Shown piece after piece: positions 38,284 to 47,510 of a stretch of 64,000 nt of DNA; position 1 is the first letter of the stretch, and each line of letters begins with the position of its first letter. This stretch comes from Helicobacter pylori (lineage in GTDB: Bacteria > Campylobacterota > Campylobacteria > Campylobacterales > Helicobacteraceae), in NCBI RefSeq assembly GCF_016755635.1, contig NZ_CP051500.1, forward strand, positions 124,001-188,000, read 5' to 3'. The translations under genes and the position numbers were made by a program. The notes beneath the pieces were generated by a model. It saw only the letters and a list, made by a program, of their open reading frames with translations, was not told where the DNA came from and did not search any database.

Positions 38284-39255
38284 TCAATTCCTTTGTAATA
38301 AGTTAGCCACTTCTTTAGCATGATAGCTAATAATCATATCCGCTCCCGCTCTTTTAAAACAAGTCATCGTTTCTAATAAAACGCTTTCATAATTGATCAG
38401 GTTGTGTTTTTGCGCGAGTTTGAGCATGGCGTATTCCCCACTCACATTATAGAGCGCTAAGGGGAGCAAAGTGTGATCTCTAATCTCTTTAACAATATCC
38501 AAATACGCTAAAGCCGGTTTCACCATTAAAATATCCGCACCCTGTTTTTCATCTTCCAAGCTTTCTAAAAGCGCTTCTTTTTGATTAGCGTAATCCATTT
38601 GATAGCTTTTGCGATCGCCAAAACTCGGTGCAGAATTGGCTACATCTCTAAAAGGCCCGTAATAACTGCTCGCAAATTTAGTGGAATAGCTCATGATGGG
38701 CGTGTGAAAATACCCGGCCTTATCTAGCGCTTTTCTCAAGCTTAAAACATTGCCATCCATCATGTTGCTTGGGGCTAGAATATCCACGCCGCTTTCGGCT
38801 AAAATAAGCCCTTGAAGATTTAAAATCTCTAGCGTTTTATCGTTAGACACAGAATCGTTTTCTAAAATCCCGCAATGCCCATGGTCGGTGTATTCGCAAA
38901 AACACAAATCCGCTATAACGATCAAATCCTTAAATCGTTTTTTAATTTCTCTCGTGGCTTTTGCGACAATGTGATCCTTATTTAACGCATGGCTTCCTGT
39001 AGCGTCCTTATGTTTAGGAATGCCAAACAATAAAACGGCTTTGATGCCTAAACCCACTAATTCTTCGCATTCTTTTAAAAGAGGCTCGATACTCATTTGA
39101 TAAACGCCAGGCATGGAACTGATTTCATTTTTAATATAACTATCGCTTTCTATGACAAATAAGGGAGCGATGAAATCATCAATATTCAGACGCGTTTCTC
39201 TTATCATCGCCCTTAAATTTTCGCTGCTTCGTAATCTTCTCAATCGTTTGAACAT
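38284..39255 (-). CDS. hemB: Delta-aminolevulinic acid dehydratase (porphobilinogen synthase)
   Basis: Joins two 5-aminolevulinate molecules to porphobilinogen in haem synthesis. The 323 residues include [14 protein letters not shown] (metal-site Cys), the two active-site Lys in [16 protein letters not shown] and [10 protein letters not shown], and [24 protein letters not shown] near the end. The protein is full length. Haem made by the pathway serves the cytochromes of the cbb3 oxidase. It is upstream of yebC in the same operon and about 70 nt downstream of arsS. Confidence 0.97.
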   Translation of the reverse strand: MFKRLRRLRSSENLRAMIRETRLNIDDFIAPLFVIESDSYIKNEISSMPGVYQMSIEPLLKECEELVGLGIKAVLLFGIPKHKDATGSHALNKDHIVAKATREIKKRFKDLIVIADLCFCEYTDHGHCGILENDSVSNDKTLEILNLQGLILAESGVDILAPSNMMDGNVLSLRKALDKAGYFHTPIMSYSTKFASSYYGPFRDVANSAPSFGDRKSYQMDYANQKEALLESLEDEKQGADILMVKPALAYLDIVKEIRDHTLLPLALYNVSGEYAMLKLAQKHNLINYESVLLETMTCFKRAGADMIISYHAKEVANLLQRN

Positions 39256-39326
39256 GTTCTCTCTTTATTGTTTTTCTTTAACCCCACAATTGGCTTTTTC
39301 TATCCCCATCATTCCCTTCACCTCTT

Positions 39327-40610
39327 TCAAATTTTCGGGGGGGGGGGGGGTAACTCTTCATCATCTTCTTCTAAATCGTAAAAACTATTAAAAACGCAAT
39401 CATGGATAGTGAAACAAATTCTTCCATTGCTGTAATGATAGCTCAAATTCAATCCCATAGCCTCTAAAGCGTTTTTAATGATATACATGCCTAACCCAAA
39501 ACCATGGGCTTGGCTGGGGTTAGAAGATTTGAAGTAGGGTTGCAAATATTTTTCAAAATTTTCTTTTAAAGGTTTGCTTTTATTGGACACCACTAAATTA
39601 TTTCCTATGAAATCCAAAAATACCTGTTTGTCATCGCTGTATTTAATCGCATTATCTATCATGTTTTTTAACGCTATAGAAAACAATTCAAAATCCGCTT
39701 CAATGATGTAATTTGAAGAGGATACATGGATAGGGCTTTTTTTATCCTCATCAATTAAAAGCATTTTTTCAATCTTGTCTATCAAATCGCTCATTAAAAA
39801 TTTTTCTTTATTGCTCCCATAATTTTTGGAAGCGAGTTGCTCAATGCGGGCAAATTGCTCAATCAACATGTTCAAGTGATCAAATATAGATGAAAAGCGC
39901 TTGTAAGACAGCTCTTCTTTGAGCATAGAGCTTAGTATCTTGCCCTTAGTGATAGGGGTGCGTAATTCATGCATGATAGAGCGCAAAAATAAAACCCGAG
40001 ATTCATTCATCGCATTGATTTTTTGGATGCAATTGTCAAATTCGTTAGCCAGATCCCCTATTTCATCTTTTTGCTTGCTTTTACAACTCACGCTTTTATC
40101 CCCTTGAGCGAAGCGTTTCACTTGAGATCTTAACTCTTTTAAGGGCAATAAACTCTGCAAAACAAATAAAAAAAGGAATAAAATCAATAATAAACCCACC
40201 ATAATAGCTAAGAAATAATTCCTGTAAGAAACCGAATGCAAATCTTTATAAAGCACAAAATGCTCATTCTTTTTTAAAAGGATAAAAACCATATCGCTGA
40301 ATTTAAACACTTCAGCATACCCAATATTCCTATGGTGCAACTGGTGGCGTCTTTTGGCTAAAACCTTTTCTAAATTTTCCATTGTGGTTTCTTTAAAACC
40401 AATTTTATAGAGATAATCTTCTATGGCTCTATAATCAGAGTAGTTATTTAAAATTTCATTGATGGTGGTAACAAACTGATAATGGCGCATTTCGTTTTGA
40501 TAGTTTTCGTGATTGATTTGAGAAGACACGAAATAGTAAGCGAACGCTCCAAAACTAAAGAGCGTTACCATAAACAAAGCGACAACTTTAAAAAAGATAG
40601 AGAAACGCAA
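39327..40610 (-). CDS. arsS: Acid-sensing histidine kinase ArsS
   Basis: The sensor kinase of the ArsRS system, 427 residues in this reading. It has TM1 about 8-30, a periplasmic sensor region 31-130 rich in His (HHRNIG), TM2 131-153, HAMP about 155-205, the phosphorylated His214 in SIMHELRTP, and an ATPase domain with NAIKYSDD and GFGLGMYIIK. It phosphorylates ArsR when pH falls and controls urease and other acid-response genes. The C-terminus runs into a 14-base C tract (coding strand) and ends EELPPPPPKI; tract slippage gives other ends. It lies 25 nt after arsR. Confidence 0.95.
   Translation of the reverse strand: MRFSIFFKVVALFMVTLFSFGAFAYYFVSSQINHENYQNEMRHYQFVTTINEILNNYSDYRAIEDYLYKIGFKETTMENLEKVLAKRRHQLHHRNIGYAEVFKFSDMVFILLKKNEHFVLYKDLHSVSYRNYFLAIMVGLLLILFLFLFVLQSLLPLKELRSQVKRFAQGDKSVSCKSKQKDEIGDLANEFDNCIQKINAMNESRVLFLRSIMHELRTPITKGKILSSMLKEELSYKRFSSIFDHLNMLIEQFARIEQLASKNYGSNKEKFLMSDLIDKIEKMLLIDEDKKSPIHVSSSNYIIEADFELFSIALKNMIDNAIKYSDDKQVFLDFIGNNLVVSNKSKPLKENFEKYLQPYFKSSNPSQAHGFGLGMYIIKNALEAMGLNLSYHYSNGRICFTIHDCVFNSFYDLEEDDEELPPPPPKI
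39337..39350 (-). repeat. Homopolymer G14/C14 tract in the arsS 3' end
   Basis: Fourteen consecutive G on the plus strand, coding for Pro on the minus strand just before the arsS stop. Loss of one C leads to an end of about 19 other residues (RKFERGEGND...), gain of one to about 23 (ENLKEVKGMM...KEKQ). This is a slipped-strand phase-variation site changing the C-terminus, not switching the gene off. It is the longest homopolymer in the window. Confidence 0.9.
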
Positions 40611-40635
40611 AACCCCTTAACTCCTTATTAGAATA

Positions 40636-41313
40636 TCAGTATTCTAATTTATAACCAATCCCTCTAACAGAGATGATGTATTGCGGTTGTTTAGGATTTT
40701 TTTCAATCTTGGATCGCAAACGGCCAATGATCACATCAATGCTTTTATTAGAGCTTTCAGGGTTGATGCTCTCGCTCTCAATCGCAATGCTTTCACGGCT
40801 AAACACATAACCTTTTTTGCTAATGAGAAGCGAAAGGATTTCATATTCAGCCCTAGTTAAGTCTAGCTTTTTTTCATGCATATACACTTCTCGGCTATCC
40901 TTATCCACCCTAAAGATATTCGCATCGCTTGGCTCACTCACTTCTTCTTTTTTATGAGAACGCCTGAGTAAGGACTGGATGCGAGCTAATAATTCTTTAG
41001 GATCATAGGGTTTAGGGAGGTAATCATCAGCCCCATAATCTAGCGCTTTAATCTTATCTTCCACATCGCTTCTTGCTGAAGAAATAATAATAGGGATATG
41101 TTTTTGTTTGGAAATGCGCCTACACACTTCAAGCCCGTCTAAATTAGGCAAAGTCAAATCCAATAACAACAAATCATAATTTTGTGTGTTAGCCGCACTA
41201 ATGCCGGTGTATGGCTCATCGTAATTGGTTACATGAATGCCATGTTGGAGCAAAAACTCGCTCAAAAACTCGGCTAATTCTATATCATCTTCTATCATTA
41301 AAACTTCTATCAT
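40636..41313 (-). CDS. arsR: Acid-response regulator ArsR (OmpR family)
   Basis: A 225-residue response regulator. The receiver domain has EDD (9-10), the phosphorylated Asp52 in [13 protein letters not shown], the conserved Thr/Ser in IISSARS and Lys in [16 protein letters not shown] winged-helix DNA-binding domain (about 125-225) ends with [13 protein letters not shown]. The gene is upstream of arsS in the same transcript. It is reported as essential even without phosphorylation, controlling acid resistance genes including urease. The 235-nt upstream gap with the CiaD-like gene contains no clear palindromic site. Confidence 0.96.
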   Translation of the reverse strand: MIEVLMIEDDIELAEFLSEFLLQHGIHVTNYDEPYTGISAANTQNYDLLLLDLTLPNLDGLEVCRRISKQKHIPIIISSARSDVEDKIKALDYGADDYLPKPYDPKELLARIQSLLRRSHKKEEVSEPSDANIFRVDKDSREVYMHEKKLDLTRAEYEILSLLISKKGYVFSRESIAIESESINPESSNKSIDVIIGRLRSKIEKNPKQPQYIISVRGIGYKLEY

Positions 41314-41548
41314 ACTTCAATTAACTCCTTCAATGATTTTTACAACTTTAAAAACGATTAACTCTGTTAATGTTTTAAGGGCTTGATTTTAGCATTTTAT
41401 TACTAAAGATACCTTAAAGATGTCTTAAAAATAAAAATTCAAAACATTATCATAGTTATTAATGGGAATTTAAGGCTTTGTTTTCATGGAATATTGAAAA
41501 TCAAAGTCTTATTTTTTAATGTTTTTAAAAAATTCCTTTGATCATTTT

Positions 41549-42028
41549 TCACTCTGTGTCTTCTCGCTCCAAAGATTCTAATCGTTTTTCAAGCACGCTC
41601 AATTGGTATTGCAAGAAACGCGCCACTAAATCCAAACGCTTCATGGCTTCTTTTTCTTCTAAAGCTTGCATGCCTTTAAACAACACTAAGGTCCTCTCTA
41701 ATAAATTTTTTAAAAAAACCCGCTCGTTTGGAATTAACACTTGCGTGGGGTTTTCTTGCACGATTTCTTCTATAATGATTTCTGGCGCCTCTTCTTCTTT
41801 TTCTTCTGTATTTTCTTCTGTGATTTTTTCTTGCGTTTCTATTTTAGCAGCGTTTTTTGGCTCCGTGTTACTCATTGGTGGCGTTTCAGCGTTTTTGGCG
41901 TTTTGCAAATAAGGGGGCGTTTTGAAAAAAGAGGGCGTTTTTTGTGCCGTATTAAAACCATCATCAATGGTTTTAGCCATTTTTTCAATTTCATTAAGGG
42001 TTTCTGAAATAATGTTTTTCAATTCCAT
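41549..42028 (-). CDS. CiaD-like protein
   Basis: A 159-residue acidic cytoplasmic protein, beginning MELKNIISETLNEIEKMAKTID. A disordered Glu/Pro-rich middle (about residues 35-95) is followed by a helical C-terminal domain (ERVFLKNLLERTLVLFKGMQALEEKEAMKRLDLVARFLQYQL, positions 41593-41724). The C-terminal domain fits the CiaD-like family named after the Campylobacter invasion antigen (family recalled). The frame opens four codons earlier, but this ATG overlaps the end of the TPR gene by 10 nt and fits coupling. It corresponds to HP0167. No secretion signal is evident. Confidence 0.6.
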   Translation of the reverse strand: MELKNIISETLNEIEKMAKTIDDGFNTAQKTPSFFKTPPYLQNAKNAETPPMSNTEPKNAAKIETQEKITEENTEEKEEEAPEIIIEEIVQENPTQVLIPNERVFLKNLLERTLVLFKGMQALEEKEAMKRLDLVARFLQYQLSVLEKRLESLEREDTE

Positions 42029-42282
42029 TCTACCAGCCATTTTTCTAAATTTTCAACGCTCAAAAAATCCCCTTTGATAAAATTCAAATAGTGCTGCTCT
42101 AGTATTGCATCGTGTTTGAAAGGAGCGCCATTTTTTTGGATTTTTTCCAAGCGTTTTATTTGTTTTAACGCCTCTGCATGGTCAGGGGTTTTTTTTAAAA
42201 TATTAGTATAAATTTGCAACGCTTCTTCAAAAAACCCTTGTTCTTCATAAATATTAGCGAGCGTGATAGTTTCTAACGACAT
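42019..42282 (-). CDS. Small TPR protein
   Basis: An 87-residue protein with one clear tetratricopeptide-type helix pair (TITLANIYEEQGFFEEALQIYTNILKKTPDHAEAL, positions 42166-42270) and a second helical region. The TPR suggests protein-protein contact, perhaps with the overlapping CiaD-like protein. It shares 10 nt with that gene. It corresponds to HP0168. No enzymatic motif. Confidence 0.65.
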   Translation of the reverse strand: MSLETITLANIYEEQGFFEEALQIYTNILKKTPDHAEALKQIKRLEKIQKNGAPFKHDAILEQHYLNFIKGDFLSVENLEKWLVEWN

Positions 42283-42339
42283 GGTGTTTTCAATTACCCT
42301 TTAAAGAATACTCATTCTTAATTATTAAACTCCATTTTT

Positions 42340-43608
42340 TTAGACTCTGACTTGGGTGCGTAAAAAACTAAAAGCCGGTAAAGGTGCGGGCAGTCGCACT
42401 AAATTCACATTCCCGCTATGGATAGTTTCTAACTCGGTGTTATTTTCTAAAAGGATTTTATACAGCACTAAATAAGAGCGTTTTTCAAAGGTATAAATTT
42501 TGCCAATTTCATTGACTATGGGCGTGATAGCCGCATTTTTGGGGGCGATGATTTCATAAGCTATGTTAGTGGTGGTGGTGAATTTGCATGCAAAAAAACG
42601 CCCGTCTTCGGTTATTTCGCCATTGACTTGAAAATCCCCTTCGCTAATGGCTGTTTGGTGGTTTTGAGTATCCAACCTTTCAAAAGGCCTTCGCATCAAA
42701 TAGCCGTCCGTAAAACCCCTGTTTTTAAGCGTGTTCAATTCGCTAGCATAAAAACTCGGCTTTAAGGTGTTATGGTAAAAATCATCAACCGCTAAACGAT
42801 AGATGCGCGTGGTTTGTGCGGCGTAGTAACTGGACTTGGTGCGCCCTTCAATCTTGAGCGCGCTAATGGCGTTGGAGCTTAAAATTTCAGCGATATGACT
42901 AGAGAGATTCAAATCTTTAGCGTTAAAAATATGCGTGCCTACGCCTTCTTCTTCAACCAACCTCATCATCACGCCGTTATCAGGGTTTTTCACATAATAT
43001 TCATAATCAAACCGGCAATCGTTCGCGCAACTCCCTCTATTAGGCACACGCCCCTTTTGTAAGGCCGAAATCAAGCAACGCCCTGAAAAGGCAAAGCACA
43101 TGCTCCCATGCACAAAGATTTCTAATTCTAAATCGGGTAAGGCTTTTTTAATTTCAATCGCATCATTCAGGCTCAATTCCCTAGCGCACACAATGCGTTT
43201 AACCCCTAAATCATAAAACACTTGCGCATCGAGCAAATTTAAGACATTCGCTTGCGTGGATAAATGGACAGGGATATGCGGGGCGATTTTTAAAGCGAGT
43301 TTCACCACACCAGGCGCAGCGATAATGAAAGCGTCTGGCTCTAATTCTGCCATTTTATAAATATGCTCTTCTAAAAGTTTGAGCTGTGAATTGAAAGGGA
43401 AACCATTGATGGTCGCATAGACTTTTTTATTCAAGGCATGGGCGTAGTCAATCCCTTCTTTAAAGGTCTCTAAAGTGAATTCCTTGCTAGCACGATTGCG
43501 TAAAGAAAAATGGCTCACTCCCCCATAAACCGCATCAGCCCCATAGTTGAGAGCGATTTTAAGTTTTTTTAAATTACCAGCTGGAGAGAGTAATTCAACT
43601 TGGTTCAA
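42340..43608 (-). CDS. prtC: U32-family peptidase-like protein (PrtC)
   Basis: A 422-residue protein of the U32 family, annotated as collagenase in H. pylori but related to RNA-hydroxylating proteins TrhP/RlhA. It has the N-terminal VELLSPAGNLKKLKIALNYGADAVYGG and a Cys cluster: CARELSLND, HGSMCFAFSGRCLIS and NRGSCANDCRFDYEY. The Cys set is the same as in the hydroxylases and suggests a metal or iron-sulfur site, so a role in tRNA or rRNA modification is at least as likely as proteolysis. It starts 3 nt after cheZ ends. Confidence 0.88.
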   Translation of the reverse strand: MNQVELLSPAGNLKKLKIALNYGADAVYGGVSHFSLRNRASKEFTLETFKEGIDYAHALNKKVYATINGFPFNSQLKLLEEHIYKMAELEPDAFIIAAPGVVKLALKIAPHIPVHLSTQANVLNLLDAQVFYDLGVKRIVCARELSLNDAIEIKKALPDLELEIFVHGSMCFAFSGRCLISALQKGRVPNRGSCANDCRFDYEYYVKNPDNGVMMRLVEEEGVGTHIFNAKDLNLSSHIAEILSSNAISALKIEGRTKSSYYAAQTTRIYRLAVDDFYHNTLKPSFYASELNTLKNRGFTDGYLMRRPFERLDTQNHQTAISEGDFQVNGEITEDGRFFACKFTTTTNIAYEIIAPKNAAITPIVNEIGKIYTFEKRSYLVLYKILLENNTELETIHSGNVNLVRLPAPLPAFSFLRTQVRV

Positions 43609-43610
43609 AA

Positions 43611-44336
43611 CTATTTGGCTCCAAAAGAAGCGATCAAAGCTTCAATATCATCAGCGCTGGCTAAATCTTTATCGTCATCGCCGGTGATAAAAGTCGCTGA
43701 ACTCACGCGCTTAGAATCATCAATTTTGCCTTCAAAAAGCGAATTCATGTATTGGCTGAGCGCTCGCATGACATTGACCACTCGTTCAATTTTTTGGCGA
43801 TGGATATCTTGAAACTGCATAATATCCATCGCTTGCATGGAGCTATCAGAGCAATTAGCGGCTTCTTCTTCAATGCTTTTAAGGGCGTTTAGGATTTCTT
43901 GTTGCTCGTTGAGCGCGGTTTTAAAAGATTCCACATGGGGGAAATGGCCATGCAAATTGTCAAAAATTTCTTGGTGTTTTTGCAAAGGTTCTTGGATTTT
44001 TTTAACCATTTTAGCGATCTTTTCAGCGCTAGCTCCGATCAAATCCAATTGATCAAAAATTTGCGTGGCTTTCACTTCAGAATCTCTTGTAACATCATCT
44101 AATTGATGCACGACTTTATGCTCTTCAGTGGGGGGAGGGGGAGGCCATTCATTGGGGCTAATCTTGCCATATTTTTCAGCGTCTTCTTTTTTGACGGTCA
44201 TTTTTTGGCTAGAGCTTTCTTCTTTAGCCTCTTCTTTCTCTTTAGTTGGCTCTTTAGCCTCTTCTTTAGCCTCTAAGGCTTCCAAGTTTTCCAAATCGCC
44301 ACCATTCATCAAAGCGTCTAATTCTTCTTGTGTCAT
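43611..44336 (-). CDS. cheZ: Remote CheZ phosphatase
   Basis: A 241-residue chemotaxis protein that dephosphorylates CheY-P. The catalytic region reads MQFQDIHRQKIERV, with Asp177 and Gln181 matching Asp143/Gln147 of E. coli CheZ. A long helical hairpin surrounds it. The C-terminus, DDIEALIASFG, is the CheY-binding tail. The N-terminus, MTQEELDALMNGG, resembles the CheY-binding N-terminus of FliM/FliN. A Glu/Lys-rich stretch and a five-Pro run (residues 65-69) separate the parts. It corresponds to HP0170, identified as a remote CheZ in the literature. Confidence 0.9.
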   Translation of the reverse strand: MTQEELDALMNGGDLENLEALEAKEEAKEPTKEKEEAKEESSSQKMTVKKEDAEKYGKISPNEWPPPPPTEEHKVVHQLDDVTRDSEVKATQIFDQLDLIGASAEKIAKMVKKIQEPLQKHQEIFDNLHGHFPHVESFKTALNEQQEILNALKSIEEEAANCSDSSMQAMDIMQFQDIHRQKIERVVNVMRALSQYMNSLFEGKIDDSKRVSSATFITGDDDKDLASADDIEALIASFGAK

Positions 44337-44405
44337 TGTTGTTCCTTGCCAATTGGTTTTAAAAAGCGTTTTTAACCATAATTCCTAGCTGTCATTTTAG
44401 CGCAC

Positions 44406-45497
44406 TTAAGCTTTAGCAATCAAAACGCCCTCTAAAATCGCATCAATATCGCCGTCTAGTATCGCTTCCACATTGCTATAAGCAATATTGGAGCGCGCGT
44501 CTTTGACTTGCTGGTAGGGGGCTAGGACATAGCTTCTTATTTGATGCCCCCAACCGATCTCGCTTTTTTCTTCATTTTTGGCACTGCTTTGCTGCTTTTC
44601 TAATTCCAATTCATAAAGCTTGGATTTAAGCATTTTTAACGCGCTCGCTTTGTTTTTATGCTGGCTCCTGTCGTTTTGGCATTGCACCACAATACCGGTA
44701 GGGAAATGTGTGATCCTAACCGCACTTTCTGTTTTATTGACATGCTGACCGCCTGCCCCACTGGCTCTGTAATAATCATAACGGACATCTTTTTCATCAA
44801 TTTCTATATCAATATCATCGTCTAATTCAGGGCTAATTTGCACGCTCGCAAAACTCGTGTGCCGTTTGGCGTTCGCATCAAAGGGTGAAATCCTTACAAG
44901 CCTATGCACCCCATTTTCATTTTTCAAATAGCCATAAGCGTTTTCGCCCTTAATGATAAAGGCGACCCCTTTAATGCCCGCTTCTTCGCCATCTTGATAG
45001 TCTAAAATCTCGCTTTTAAAGCCCCTTCTTTCCGCCCACCTCAAATACATGCGATACAAAATACTCGCCCAATCTTGGCTTTCAGTCCCCCCCGCTCCAG
45101 GCTGAATGGTGATAATAGCGTTTGAAGTGTCATTTTCACCGCTTAACATGATTTCAATTTCTACTTTTTGGACGCTGTGCTCTAAAACAGGAGCCTCTTC
45201 ATAGAGCAAGGATAAAGTAACCTCATCGTTATCGTTTTGAGCGAGTTCAAACAATTCTACGCTTTCATCTAAAGAATCTTTCGTTTTTTGATAGGTTTCT
45301 AGCAAGCGGTTTAGGCGCACTTTTTCTTTATTGGTATCTCTAGCCTTTAAGACATCTTGCCAAAAATTAGGGTCTTCTTGCTCTTTTTCAATGCGTTCTA
45401 ATTCTTGTTTGATCTTTTCAGGCTTGATGATTAAAGCGATATTATCGCATTTGTTTTGCAAGCTTTTTAACAATTCGCTATAGGTGTAGTTATCCAC
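44406..45497 (-). CDS. prfB: Peptide chain release factor 2
   Basis: Recognises UAA and UGA and releases the finished protein. The 363 residues include the SPF anticodon-like tripeptide ([13 protein letters not shown]2-specific) and the catalytic GGQ in [13 protein letters not shown]. The gene is one continuous frame: the programmed +1 frameshift with an early UGA, typical of many bacterial prfB genes, is absent. It follows moeA by 60 nt and precedes cheZ in the same direction. Confidence 0.96.
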   Translation of the reverse strand: MDNYTYSELLKSLQNKCDNIALIIKPEKIKQELERIEKEQEDPNFWQDVLKARDTNKEKVRLNRLLETYQKTKDSLDESVELFELAQNDNDEVTLSLLYEEAPVLEHSVQKVEIEIMLSGENDTSNAIITIQPGAGGTESQDWASILYRMYLRWAERRGFKSEILDYQDGEEAGIKGVAFIIKGENAYGYLKNENGVHRLVRISPFDANAKRHTSFASVQISPELDDDIDIEIDEKDVRYDYYRASGAGGQHVNKTESAVRITHFPTGIVVQCQNDRSQHKNKASALKMLKSKLYELELEKQQSSAKNEEKSEIGWGHQIRSYVLAPYQQVKDARSNIAYSNVEAILDGDIDAILEGVLIAKA

Positions 45498-45557
45498 AAA
45501 CAGAACCTTTATGAGTGGGGTTTTAAGCTTGTCATTATAGCATTGTTAAAAGCCATT

Positions 45558-46733
45558 TTAATTTTCAAACCTTAAAATTTCAATTTCGCCCTGAACTAAT
45601 CTTACTCCTTCATCAATTAAAGCGATAGAATCAACTTGCGCAAGGGCTTGAATCGCTCCTGAGTCATAGCGGTTGTCGTTGTAAGGAATGAATTGGTTGT
45701 TTGAATAGTTGCCTAAAATTAAATGCGTTCGTTCGCCTTTAAGCTTTAAAGGGGCATTGATTTGAGCCTTAAAGGGTTTTAGTTTAAAATCTTTATTTAA
45801 GGATAAGCGCTCTAGTAAGGGTAGAATCAAAACTCGTAAAACCAATAAGCAGCTTAAAGGATTACCCGGTAAGCCTATAATAATACTTTGATTGAGTTTG
45901 GCTAAAGTTACCGGTTTTCCAGGTTTGAGATTGACTTTTTCATAATAAAAAAGGGCGTTTTTTTCTTTCAAAGCGTCTTTAAAAAAGTCTTTATCCCCCA
46001 CACTCACCCCCGCGCTTGAAAGGATGACATCATAATCTTGTGATTCAAGTGGTTTAAGCTGTAAATCTTTATTATCTTTTAAAACCCCTAAAAAATGCGT
46101 GTTGTAGTTTTTAAGCATGTTAAAAATACCCACTGAATTAACATCATAAACTTGGCATTCTAGGGCGTTTTGCCCTAAAGGCACTAATTCATCGCCGCTA
46201 CTAAATAAAGCGATTTTTAATTTCCTAAACGCTTTGATTTCTTTTAACCCTTGAGAGGCAATGAGCGCGATATGCCCGTAATTCAAACGGGTATTTTTAG
46301 GGACTAACACGCTGTTTAAAGAAGCGTTTTCGCCCTTTTGACGGATATTGGCGTTTATTTTAAAATCTTTGGGAGCTAGGGCGAAATTTGTATGGCTTTC
46401 TAGCATGCATTCTATAGGGACAATCGTTTCTATTCCCTTTGGCACCATCGCTCCAGTCATGATTTTAACGCATTCATTTTCTTTAACTTCTAAAGCGCTC
46501 ACATCATCTCCAGCAAAAATGCGCTGAATGACTTGAGTTTTTTTGCCTAAATCTTGCATTTTAAACCCATAGCCATCCATTGCGCTTTGATTGAATTTAG
46601 GCAAGGGGTGGATGCAAATAATATCCTCTGCTAAAATGCGCCCTATGCTTTCAAACAAAGAAATAACCTCTATTTCTAAGGGTTTTAGGGGAATGCTAGA
46701 ATGGATTTTTAGAGCTTCTTTAAAACTAATCAT
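45558..46733 (-). CDS. moeA: Molybdopterin molybdenumtransferase
   Basis: Inserts molybdate into adenylated molybdopterin. The 391 residues have PKFNQSAMDGYGF, GDDVSALEVKENECVKIMTGAMVPKG (positions about 46446-46523), the SSGDELVP motif, SSAGVSVGDKDF and GLPGNPLSCLL. It lies 9 nt from fliR in a minus-strand run of functionally mixed genes. Confidence 0.95.
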   Translation of the reverse strand: MISFKEALKIHSSIPLKPLEIEVISLFESIGRILAEDIICIHPLPKFNQSAMDGYGFKMQDLGKKTQVIQRIFAGDDVSALEVKENECVKIMTGAMVPKGIETIVPIECMLESHTNFALAPKDFKINANIRQKGENASLNSVLVPKNTRLNYGHIALIASQGLKEIKAFRKLKIALFSSGDELVPLGQNALECQVYDVNSVGIFNMLKNYNTHFLGVLKDNKDLQLKPLESQDYDVILSSAGVSVGDKDFFKDALKEKNALFYYEKVNLKPGKPVTLAKLNQSIIIGLPGNPLSCLLVLRVLILPLLERLSLNKDFKLKPFKAQINAPLKLKGERTHLILGNYSNNQFIPYNDNRYDSGAIQALAQVDSIALIDEGVRLVQGEIEILRFEN

Positions 46734-46742
46734 ATTGATCCT

Positions 46743-47510
46743 TTAAAAGATTTTGCTAATGGCGCTAAAGGCCAGGCTGATTTCTTCTTTAAAACGCCCC
46801 ATGATAGCCGAAGCGATTAAAATAATGCCCACAAACCCGATCGCAATTTTAACCGGAAACCCGATAGCGAGTAGGTTGAACTGAGGGTGGGTTTTCATGA
46901 TCATGCCAAAAATAATATCGCTCAATAACACCAAGCATAAAATAGGGAACGCCATAGAAAACCCTATGACAAACAAGTGCGAAAAGGCTTTGACAATGTT
47001 TTTAGCTAACGCTGGCTCAAAGACAAATTGCCCTAAAGGGACGGCTTTTAAGCTGTGATCCACAAACAAAATGATTTGATGGTGGAACGATAAGTCTAAT
47101 AAAATTAAAATCGCTAACAATAAAAGGGCTTGCCCCACAATGGGTTTTTGCGATCCTGAAATAGGATCATATGCGCTCGCCATCGTAAGCCCCATAGAAA
47201 AGCTGATGCTATCGGTTGCAAACACCAAGCTTGCAAAGACGATTTGCAAAAAGATAGACGCGCACACCCCCAAAAACAGCTCGCACAAGCAAGCAATAAT
47301 AAAACCCTCTGGCGTGTAAGCGGCGTTTGAAAATTCTAAAGTGGGGTAAAAAATCGTGCTCACATACAAGCTCAAAGCCCCACGCACCGACAAAGGCACT
47401 AAATGGTTTTCAAAAAAAGGGAAAAAAGACAGCACGCCACTAACCCTTAAAAACAACAAGAAAAAATCCCTAACATGGGGGGTGCTAAGCTCTTGAATGA
47501 AATCTAGCAT
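46743..47510 (-). CDS. fliR: Flagellar export protein FliR
   Basis: An inner-membrane component of the flagellar type III export gate. The 255-residue protein has about six hydrophobic helices and the family features LLFLRVSGVLSFFPFF near the start and FNLLAIGFPVKIAIGF near residue 210. Length is typical. Its start overlaps the end of the EI24-like gene by 7 nt. No other flagellar export gene is adjacent, as flagellar genes are scattered in this species. Confidence 0.94.
   Translation of the reverse strand: MLDFIQELSTPHVRDFFLLFLRVSGVLSFFPFFENHLVPLSVRGALSLYVSTIFYPTLEFSNAAYTPEGFIIACLCELFLGVCASIFLQIVFASLVFATDSISFSMGLTMASAYDPISGSQKPIVGQALLLLAILILLDLSFHHQIILFVDHSLKAVPLGQFVFEPALAKNIVKAFSHLFVIGFSMAFPILCLVLLSDIIFGMIMKTHPQFNLLAIGFPVKIAIGFVGIILIASAIMGRFKEEISLAFSAISKIF

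Noticed and set aside
41741-42007. Plus-strand Phe-rich frame opposite the CiaD-like gene
   Set aside because: It is the complement of a Glu/Lys-rich coding stretch and has no start signals.
44406-45497. Programmed frameshift in prfB
   Set aside because: The frame is continuous from ATG to stop; there is no early TGA.
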